DNA from: Alphaproteobacteria bacterium
GTDB lineage: Bacteria; Pseudomonadota; Alphaproteobacteria; Rhizobiales; Xanthobacteraceae
Reading direction: 5' to 3'
Assembly (NCBI GenBank): GCA_005884855.1
Contig: VAZS01000034.1
Location: forward strand, 1-6,152
DNA: 6,152 nt
In this document: one piece after another, positions 1 through 6,152 of the stretch
Layout: every line of letters starts with the position of its first letter
Numbering within the stretch: position 1 is the first letter of the stretch
Notes under the pieces: generated by a model
What the model saw: only the letters and a program-made list of their open reading frames with translations
Databases searched by the model: none
Told to the model about the DNA's origin: nothing
Program-made: the position numbers and the translations under genes

Positions 1-1
1 G

Positions 2-529
2 CAGGCCGCCAACCGGATCGGGGACGTGATCAAGCTGATCACCTCGGTGGCCGAGCAGACCAATCTTCTCGCGCTCAACGCCACCATCGAGGCAGCGCGC
101 GCCGGTGAAGCAGGCCGCGGCTTCGCCGTGGTCGCCCAGGAGGTCAAGGCGCTCGCCAGTCAAACCGCAAAGGCGACCGACGAGATCGGCATCCAGATCG
201 CGGGGATGCAGACCGCCACGCAGGAAGCCGTCGGCTCCATCAAGATGATCAGTTCGACCATCGGCAAGATTTCCGAGATCGCCAGCGCGATTTCGGCGGC
301 GATCGAGCAACAGGGCGCCGCCACGCATGAGATTTCCGGCAACATCCAGCGCACGGCATCAGGCACTTCGCAAGTCGCGGGCACCATCGCCGAGGTCAGC
401 CAGGGCGCCAATCAGACCGGCGCGGCATCGACCCAGTTACTGTCATCGGCCAAGCAACTGTCTGACTCCACCACCAGCCTGCAGACCGAAATCGACGGCT
501 TCCTCAAGTCAATCGCGGCGGCGGCGTAA
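2..529 (+). CDS. Methyl-accepting chemotaxis protein, C-terminal signalling domain (5'-truncated by window edge)
   Basis: This is the last 175 residues of a chemotaxis receptor, read in frame from base 2 to a TAA stop at 527-529. Such receptors sense a ligand and control the CheA kinase through CheW. Visible residues 18-52 are the near-invariant hairpin tip ([20 protein letters not shown], then [15 protein letters not shown]), which contacts CheA and CheW. The remainder is an Ala/Ser/Thr/Gln-rich heptad-repeat helix, the descending arm of the cytoplasmic four-helix bundle. It ends in FLKSIAAAA, with no NWETF-like pentapeptide for tethering CheR or CheB. The sensor domain, any membrane segments and any HAMP domain lie upstream of the window, so ligand and localisation cannot be stated. 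The frame is open at base 2, so the GTG at base 26 is an internal valine codon and not a start. Family assignment is very secure; the specific receptor is unknown. Confidence 0.96.
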   Translation, partial: QAANRIGDVIKLITSVAEQTNLLALNATIEAARAGEAGRGFAVVAQEVKALASQTAKATDEIGIQIAGMQTATQEAVGSIKMISSTIGKISEIASAISAAIEQQGAATHEISGNIQRTASGTSQVAGTIAEVSQGANQTGAASTQLLSSAKQLSDSTTSLQTEIDGFLKSIAAAA

Positions 530-538
530 TCTTGCGGA

Positions 539-2002
539 CTACGAATACTGCATCACCCCGTCATCGACCTTGCCGAAACGCAAGCTGACGACGTCGAGGG
601 CGTAGTTCTGGTAAAGCCGCCACGGCCGCTTTGATCCTTGTTTCTGCATTTTCGCGACCGAGCGCTGCACGTAGCCGGACGAGAAGTCGAGCGAGGGCAG
701 TTCGGTGATCGACGGATCGACATTGTGCGGCATGCATTTTTTGTAGCCATGCCGGTCCATGTAATTGATCAGCCGGCAGACATACTCGCAGGTCAGGTCG
801 CATTTCAGCGTCCAGGACGCGTTGGTGTAGCCGAACGAGGACGCCAGATTGGGCACATCCGAATACATCATGCCTTTGTAGTTCAGGGTTCTGGCGAAAT
901 CGACGGTGCGGCCATCGACGCTGACCTCCAGGCCTCCTACCACCTGCAGAACGAGACCGGTGGCGGTGACGATGATGTCGGCGTCCAGTTCGCTGCCGTC
1001 CTTCAGACGGATGCCATTTTTGGTGAAGGTGTCGATCTCCTTGGTCACCACCGAGGCGCGCTTTTCATTGATGGCCTTGAACAGATCGCCATCAGGCACC
1101 AGGCACAGCCGCTGATCCCACGGGTTGTAGCGCGGGGTGAAATGAGTGGCGATGTCGTAGTCGGGGCCGAGCGCCATCTTGACGCCGCCGAGGATCAGTT
1201 GCTTGACCCGCGCGGGCTTGCGCCGGCTGAGCTGGAAGAAATACATCCCCCACAGCACGTTGCGCCAGCGAATCAAATGGTAGGCGAGCTTGGTGGGCAG
1301 GTTACGGCGCAACTTGTTGGCAACCGGATCCTGTGCCGGCCGCGAAACCACATAGGTGGGCGAACGTTGCAGCATGGTGACGTGACCAGCGGTCTTGGCC
1401 ATCTCCGGGACCAGCGTTACGGCGGTGGCGCCTGAGCCAATCACCACCACGCGCTTGCCGGCATAGTCAATGTCATCCGTCCATTTCTGCGGATGCACGA
1501 TGCGCCCGGCAAAATCATCGGTGCCCTGGAATTCCGGCGTGTAGCCTTCCTCGTATTTGTAATACCCGGAGCACATGAACAGGAAATTGCAGGTGAAGCG
1601 CACGGTTTGCGTGCCGCCTTCGCCGTTGCGTCCACGCTCGGCCTCAACGGTCCAGCGCGCTTCGGCCGAGGACCATGATGCCCGTTTGACCTGATGGTTG
1701 AACCGAATTTTCTGGTCGATACCGTTCTCTTTGGCGGTCTCGCGCACATAGTTCAGAATCTGCGGCCCGTCGGCGATCGCCTTTGCCTCGGTCCACGGCT
1801 TGAACGAGTAACCCAGTGTGAACATGTCGCTGTCGGAGCGGATGCCGGGATATCGGAACAGATCCCAGGTGCCCCCGATGCAGTCCCGGCCCTCGAGGAT
1901 CGCAAAACTCTTGCCGGGACTTTTGTGCTGGAGATGATAGCCAGCCCCGATGCCGGACAGCCCCGCGCCGACGATCAGCACGTCAAAATGGTCTGATGAC
2001 AT
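539..2002 (-). CDS. ethA: EthA-type flavin-containing Baeyer-Villiger monooxygenase
   Basis: Predicted FAD- and NADPH-dependent monooxygenase of 487 residues that would insert oxygen next to a ketone to give an ester, or oxidise sulfur groups. Residues 12-17 (GAGLSG) form the FAD Rossmann motif. GGTWDLFRYPGIRSDSD (43-59) is the family signature after it. FAGRIVHPQKW (164-174) is the Baeyer-Villiger fingerprint, followed by T-D where the consensus has P or D. GSGATA (189-194) is the NADPH Rossmann motif, and R213 in LQRSPTY is the likely NADPH contact. Many blocks (NPWDQRLCLVP, GYTNASWTLK, KQGS.RPWRL.QNY) match M. tuberculosis EthA as I remember it (about 489 residues). The ATG at 2002 aligns with the EthA start (M-S-S-D-H-F-D-V). 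The in-frame extension to 2059 only translates a palindromic repeat. The ribosome-binding site is weak: GGGGG at 2015-2019, 12 nt upstream. No ethR-like regulator is in the window. The true substrate is unknown. Confidence 0.93.
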   Translation of the reverse strand: MSSDHFDVLIVGAGLSGIGAGYHLQHKSPGKSFAILEGRDCIGGTWDLFRYPGIRSDSDMFTLGYSFKPWTEAKAIADGPQILNYVRETAKENGIDQKIRFNHQVKRASWSSAEARWTVEAERGRNGEGGTQTVRFTCNFLFMCSGYYKYEEGYTPEFQGTDDFAGRIVHPQKWTDDIDYAGKRVVVIGSGATAVTLVPEMAKTAGHVTMLQRSPTYVVSRPAQDPVANKLRRNLPTKLAYHLIRWRNVLWGMYFFQLSRRKPARVKQLILGGVKMALGPDYDIATHFTPRYNPWDQRLCLVPDGDLFKAINEKRASVVTKEIDTFTKNGIRLKDGSELDADIIVTATGLVLQVVGGLEVSVDGRTVDFARTLNYKGMMYSDVPNLASSFGYTNASWTLKCDLTCEYVCRLINYMDRHGYKKCMPHNVDPSITELPSLDFSSGYVQRSVAKMQKQGSKRPWRLYQNYALDVVSLRFGKVDDGVMQYS

Positions 2003-2035
2003 GATTGCTTTGAGCCCCCGATTGTCTCGTGCCGC

Positions 2036-2117
2036 CATGGCCGGGTTCGTCCCGGCCATCCACGTAGTGCCACATCAAGTCTACGGACGTGGATGCCCGG
2101 CACAAGGCCGGGCATGA
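2036..2117. repeat. Composite intergenic palindrome (BIME-like, two hairpins plus an inverted arm)
   Basis: Two perfect 9-bp hairpins lie close together. The first is ATGGCCGGG (2037-2045) / CCCGGCCAT (2051-2059) with a 5-nt loop. The second is ATGCCCGGC (2093-2101) / GCCGGGCAT (2107-2115), also with a 5-nt loop. Between them, ATCCACGT (2058-2065) is the reverse complement of ACGTGGAT (2087-2094), so the whole unit can also fold as one larger structure. This layout matches mosaic palindromic repeats I recall as common between genes in Bradyrhizobiaceae. It fills most of the 140-nt gap between ahcY and the monooxygenase gene. It may stabilise or attenuate ahcY mRNA, but there is no U-tract, so it is not a classical terminator. 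Confidence 0.85.
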
Positions 2118-2142
2118 GGAATAAATGCGACCTGACCAGTTT

Positions 2143-3573
2143 TCAGTAGCGGTAATGGTCCGCCTTGAAGGGGCCTTCGGGCTTGACGCCGATATACTCG
2201 GCCTGATCGGGGCGCAGTTTGGTCAGCTTCACACCGATCTTTGAGAGATGCAGCCGCGCTACCTTCTCGTCGAGGGATTTCGGCAGCACATAGACCTTCT
2301 TCTCGTATTTGCCGTCCTTGTTATTGGCGAACAGCTCAATCTGCGCCAGCGTCTGGTTGGTAAAGGAGGCCGACATGACGAAGCTCGGATGGCCCATGGC
2401 GTTGCCGAGGTTCACCAGCCGTCCCTCCGACAAAAGGATCATCCTCTTGCCGTCGGCGAAAGTGATCTCGTCCACCTGCGGCTTGATGTTGGTCCATTTC
2501 AGATTGCGCAAGTGCGCGATCTGGATCTCGTTGTCGAAGTGGCCGATATTGCACACGATGGCGCGGTCCTTCATCGCGCGCATGTGCTCTATCGTGATGA
2601 TGTCCTTGTTGCCGGTGGCGGTGACAAAGATATCGGCCCGCGGCGCGGCGTCTTCCATTGTCGTGACTTCATAGCCTTCCATCGCCGCCTGGAGCGCGCA
2701 GATCGGATCGACTTCGGACACCATAACGCGGCAGCCCGCCTGACGCAGCGAAGCCGCCGAGCCCTTGCCGACGTCGCCGAAGCCCGCCACCATTGCAACC
2801 TTGCCCGACATCATCACGTCGGTGCCGCGACGGATGCCGTCGACCAAGGATTCGCGGCAACCATAGAGGTTGTCGAATTTAGACTTGGTGACGCTGTCGT
2901 TGACGTTGATCGCCGGAAACAGCAGCTTGCCTTCCTTCTCCATGTTGTAGAGCCGGTGCACGCCCGTGGTGGTCTCTTCCGAGACGCCCCTGATGTTCCT
3001 TGCGATCTCGGCGAAGTAGCCTTTCGGCTTCTCCTTCAACAGCCGCTTGATCAACGCGAAGAACACTTCCTCTTCTTCCGATTCCGGCTTGTCCAGGAAT
3101 TTCACCTCACCCTGCTCGGCGCGCAAGCCGTGATGCACCAGCATGGTGGCGTCGCCGCCATCGTCGAGGATCATGTTGGGCGTGCCACCGCCGTGCCAGT
3201 CGAACAGCTTTGCGGTGTAGTCCCAGTATTCGGCAAGACTTTCGCCCTTCACCGCGAACACGGGAATGCCGGCCGCTGCAACTGCTGCCGCGGCGTGATC
3301 CTGTGTTGAATAGATGTTGCAGGACACCCAGCGGATATCGGCGCCGAGCGCAGCGAGCGTCTCGATCAACACCGCGGTCTGGATCGTCATGTGCAGCGAG
3401 CCGGCGATGCGCGCGCCCTTCAGCGGCTGTTTCGGCCCGTATTCCTCCCGCGTCGCCATCAGGCCGGGCATCTCGGTCTCAGCCAGCGATATCTCCTTGC
3501 GGCCGAATTCGGCTAGCGAAATGTCCTTGACGATGTAGTCGTTAAAAGCTGGCTTCTTTGCGGTGACGGTCAT
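2143..3573 (-). CDS. ahcY: Adenosylhomocysteinase (S-adenosylhomocysteine hydrolase)
   Basis: Cytosolic, NAD-dependent enzyme that reversibly splits S-adenosylhomocysteine into adenosine and homocysteine, removing the product inhibitor of methyltransferases. It has 476 residues. The substrate domain shows H61 in [15 protein letters not shown], the ILDDGGD block (135-141), E200 in SEETTTGVH, and K230 and D234 in [19 protein letters not shown]. The NAD domain has GFGDVGKG (264-271) and IGHFD with H345. [13 protein letters not shown] (389-401) follows, and the C-terminal tail ends K470-ADHYRY, which reaches across to bind NAD in the partner subunit in this family. Residues about 150-190 form the extra segment typical of bacterial long-form enzymes. 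The start at 3573 is supported by AGGAA 7 nt upstream. The open frame continues to 3693 but encodes only a repeat ([14 protein letters not shown]). No essential residue is missing. It lies 221 nt downstream of metK. Confidence 0.98.
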   Translation of the reverse strand: MTVTAKKPAFNDYIVKDISLAEFGRKEISLAETEMPGLMATREEYGPKQPLKGARIAGSLHMTIQTAVLIETLAALGADIRWVSCNIYSTQDHAAAAVAAAGIPVFAVKGESLAEYWDYTAKLFDWHGGGTPNMILDDGGDATMLVHHGLRAEQGEVKFLDKPESEEEEVFFALIKRLLKEKPKGYFAEIARNIRGVSEETTTGVHRLYNMEKEGKLLFPAINVNDSVTKSKFDNLYGCRESLVDGIRRGTDVMMSGKVAMVAGFGDVGKGSAASLRQAGCRVMVSEVDPICALQAAMEGYEVTTMEDAAPRADIFVTATGNKDIITIEHMRAMKDRAIVCNIGHFDNEIQIAHLRNLKWTNIKPQVDEITFADGKRMILLSEGRLVNLGNAMGHPSFVMSASFTNQTLAQIELFANNKDGKYEKKVYVLPKSLDEKVARLHLSKIGVKLTKLRPDQAEYIGVKPEGPFKADHYRY

Positions 3574-3580
3574 GTACTGG

Positions 3581-3586
3581 TTCCTG
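3581..3586 (-). promoter_or_regulatory. Ribosome-binding site of ahcY
   Basis: CAGGAA on the - strand lies 7 nt before the ATG at 3573. It is a good Shine-Dalgarno match at normal spacing. It fixes the start there and not at the upstream in-frame ATG at 3693, which sits inside a repeat. Confidence 0.7.
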
Positions 3587-3648
3587 AGCGAATGAATTCG
3601 GACGTATCGGGACGAAACTAAAAGGGATCGCTTTGTTGCTCGGTCTGC

Positions 3649-3691
3649 TCCCTCGCCCCGCTGTTGCGGGGAGAGCGTTGGGGTGAGGGGC
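3649..3691 (+). repeat. GC-rich palindromic repeat, short form (REP-like)
   Basis: The core hairpin is CCCCGC (3656-3661) / GCGGGG (3666-3671) with a TGTT loop, preceded by CCCTCG and followed by GAGAGCGTTGGGGTGAGGGG. It belongs to a repeat type I recall as abundant between genes in Bradyrhizobium and Rhodopseudomonas. A second copy lies inverted at 3727-3787. Read on the - strand it encodes the spurious [14 protein letters not shown] extension in front of AhcY. Confidence 0.85.
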
Positions 3692-3726
3692 ATTTATCCT
3701 CAAATACGGAAAGAGCAAGTATGCGG

Positions 3727-3787
3727 AGCCTCCCCCTCACCCACCGCGAAGATGGCGGCAACCTCTCCCCGCAGGCGGGGCGAGGTA
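3727..3787 (-). repeat. GC-rich palindromic repeat, long form, inverted relative to the copy at 3649
   Basis: Read on the - strand this begins CCTCGCCCCGC, then GCGGGGAGAGGTTG, and ends GGTGGGTGAGGGG, closely matching the repeat at 3649-3691. It carries an extra segment of roughly 16 nt (CCGCCATCTTCGCGG region, about 3743-3758) that can form its own small GC hairpin. The core stem is CCCCGC (3767-3772) / GCGGGG (3775-3780). It starts only a few bases after the metK stop codon, so it may protect the 3' end of metK mRNA or weaken read-through into ahcY. There is no U-tract, so it is not a canonical terminator. Confidence 0.82.
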
Positions 3788-3794
3788 ACAAACG

Positions 3795-5057
<1,263 letters not shown>

Positions 5058-5064
5058 CAACTAA

Positions 5065-5087
5065 CCCCTTTTCCGCCGATCCGGCGG
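5065..5087 (-). promoter_or_regulatory. metK ribosome-binding site with an abutting GC hairpin in the leader
   Basis: On the - strand a perfect 6-bp stem, CCGCCG / CGGCGG with a 3-nt loop (5073-5087), is followed immediately by AAAAGGGG (5065-5072), the likely Shine-Dalgarno sequence 7 nt before ATG 5057. A second purine-rich stretch (AAGGAAGG, about 5089-5096) lies just before the stem. The hairpin does not cover the AAAAGGGG itself, so it could position or tune ribosome entry. Regulation is inferred from placement only. I found no recognisable SAM-responsive riboswitch core in the 54-nt gap. Confidence 0.45.
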
Positions 5088-5111
5088 TCCTTCCTTATGT
5101 TGCCTGAAGTG

Positions 5112-6152
5112 TCAGTCTCGACGGCGCGAGATGACGTAGGATTCATCGTAGAACCAGAGCCCGTTATGCTTGCGCAAAACCTCTCTGGCGGCATCGAGAT
5201 AACGACCGCTTTGGGTCATTTCCGTCAACCGGTCGTCTTCGATCTGGGCGACATACACCGCCGCGTTCCATGCTGCAAAGGCCGTCGAGGTACCGATGGA
5301 GCCGGTGACCTCATTTGGCAGCGCTTCCATATCATAGCGGAAGATCGAACGGTTATCGGCATAGGCATTAAAATTCAGATCGCGCGCCGCCGAGCCCAGC
5401 TCATATTTTACAGCGCGCAATAGCTCATGACGGCTCACCGCGAAAGGATTTTCTCCGGGCCACACCGCCTGGATAATCTCCATGCCGGGATCCGTGCCGT
5501 GAGAGTGAATCCCGATCAGGCGGCCTCCTGCCCGCAGGGCCCGGGCCAAGGGCGCAATGATGCGTTTTGCCCGAAAATGAACAGAAGATTTGGCTCGGTA
5601 GGGCTGCGAAGCGATGATCAGGTCGAAATTGGCCTCAGAACGGCCGGCCCGCGGGATGATCGAATCGAGCAAAAAGCGGTGGTCTTCCCGGTACAGCACG
5701 ATTGCCACCGGCCGTTCATAGAGCGGCATGCCCGAGCGCGGGCTGACATTGGCCCGCCAGTTCTGCTCCAGAAACGGCTTAAGTTCAGCGATCTGGGCCT
5801 CGAATTCGCCCGAGGAGGCCCCCCTCAGAGGGACTTCATGCCAGATCATGCCCGCGGCCGCTGTGGGCGAGGCCGGCGTCAACCAAGGGGCTTCGGCGTA
5901 ATACATGTTAGTGAGCACAAAAACAGTCGCTGGATGCTCAAACAGCCGGTCCGCCACCTTTTCCAGGGTCAGCCGGACATCCTCCAGGCTGAGTTCCTTG
6001 CCCGCGATATAGCACGGCATATGAGGGAAACGGCCGTGCATCGATCGCATCACACGCGCCAACACCGTACCGTCACCGACCCCAGCATCGAACACGCGCA
6101 GCGCGGGTGGCCGGGGGTGAATGCTGCCCAATTCCAGCGCCACGCGGTCCGC
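5112..6152 (-). CDS. Class I SAM-dependent methyltransferase, substrate unknown (N-terminus beyond window)
   Basis: The visible part is 346 residues ending at TGA 5112-5114. The frame stays open to the window edge, so the true start is upstream and the GTG at 6143 may be internal. Visible residues 20-31 (VFDAGVGDGTVL) match SAM-binding motif I, with G-x-G-D-G in the glycine loop. GKELS near 51-55 fits the acidic end of strand 2. FDLIIASQPYRAK (176-188) fits motif IV, with S-Q-P-Y where many N-methyltransferases have N/D/S-P-P-Y. ALRAGGRLIGIHSHG (205-219) is the usual strand after motif IV. The C-terminal third (WPGENPFAVSRHELL and onward, ending YDESYVISRRRD) is an extension I do not recognise. 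No signal peptide or membrane segment is visible. Placement 54 nt before metK, with ahcY beyond, supports SAM use. It lacks the features I would expect of EgtD or TrmB. The substrate could be protein, RNA or a small molecule. Confidence 0.72.
   Translation of the reverse strand, partial: ADRVALELGSIHPRPPALRVFDAGVGDGTVLARVMRSMHGRFPHMPCYIAGKELSLEDVRLTLEKVADRLFEHPATVFVLTNMYYAEAPWLTPASPTAAAGMIWHEVPLRGASSGEFEAQIAELKPFLEQNWRANVSPRSGMPLYERPVAIVLYREDHRFLLDSIIPRAGRSEANFDLIIASQPYRAKSSVHFRAKRIIAPLARALRAGGRLIGIHSHGTDPGMEIIQAVWPGENPFAVSRHELLRAVKYELGSAARDLNFNAYADNRSIFRYDMEALPNEVTGSIGTSTAFAAWNAAVYVAQIEDDRLTEMTQSGRYLDAAREVLRKHNGLWFYDESYVISRRRD

Noticed and set aside
638..1435. Open frame of 265 codons on the + strand, antisense to the monooxygenase gene
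   Set aside because: It lies wholly within a gene with clear motifs on the other strand. High GC keeps stops rare in shadow frames, and the translation shows no recognisable domain.
2003..2059. N-terminal extension of the monooxygenase by 19 residues to ATG 2059
   Set aside because: The upstream part lies in the composite palindrome. The start at 2002 aligns with the EthA N-terminus, just before the FAD-binding motif.
2248..3309. Open frame of 353 codons on the + strand, antisense to ahcY
   Set aside because: It is the opposite-strand shadow of a conserved enzyme gene. Its His/Arg/Val-rich translation is typical of antisense frames in GC-rich DNA.
3574..3693. N-terminal extension of AhcY by 40 residues to ATG 3693
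   Set aside because: The extension encodes the palindromic repeat and has no family match. A good ribosome-binding site precedes ATG 3573, and the protein from there has the usual length and N-terminus.
3649..3787. Rho-independent terminator after metK
   Set aside because: The GC stems are strong, but no run of U residues follows any of them on the - strand, and the stems match dispersed repeats.
3649..3787. CRISPR array or insertion-sequence ends
   Set aside because: There are only two related units, in opposite orientation and of unequal length, with no transposase frame and no regular spacers.
3574..3794. SAH riboswitch before ahcY
   Set aside because: The conserved GAGGAGCGCTGC-like core of that class is not present on the - strand. 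Structure in the gap is explained by the two repeats.
5058..5111. SAM-II, SAM/SAH or other SAM-responsive riboswitch before metK
   Set aside because: The gap is only 54 nt and shows one simple hairpin. I see no conserved core or pseudoknot of a known class. A covariance search would be decisive.

Overview
The window looks like chromosome from a high-GC alphaproteobacterium, most likely Bradyrhizobium, Rhodopseudomonas or a close relative. Three things point there: strongly G/C-ending codons, protein sequences of rhizobial type (AhcY especially), and intergenic palindromes of the kind scattered through Bradyrhizobiaceae genomes. This assignment rests on recognition and was not tested by a database search.

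Layout. The + strand carries only the 3' end of a methyl-accepting chemotaxis protein gene (2-529). All other genes lie on the - strand. In transcription order these are a class I SAM-dependent methyltransferase of unknown substrate (6152-5112, start off the window), metK (5057-3795), ahcY (3573-2143) and an EthA-type Baeyer-Villiger monooxygenase (2002-539). The monooxygenase ends 9 nt from the chemotaxis gene, tail to tail. There is no RNA gene, CRISPR array, insertion sequence or phage gene. No gap between genes exceeds about 220 bases. The two larger gaps (metK-ahcY and ahcY-ethA) are largely filled by palindromic repeats, which explain why the open frames of ahcY and ethA run upstream of their real starts.

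How the genes fit together. MetK makes S-adenosylmethionine (SAM), the methyltransferase presumably spends it, and AhcY clears the S-adenosylhomocysteine by-product. The three thus form a methyl-donor supply, use and recycling set. The methyltransferase and metK are 54 nt apart and probably co-transcribed. ahcY is separated by 221 nt containing an inverted pair of repeats, so its co-transcription is uncertain. The monooxygenase is chemically unrelated and probably only a neighbour.

The window is mostly ordinary metabolism. The points most worth following are the unidentified methyltransferase with an S-Q-P-Y motif beside metK, the unusual sequence of this MetK, a hairpin abutting the metK ribosome-binding site, and the inverted repeat pair between metK and ahcY.
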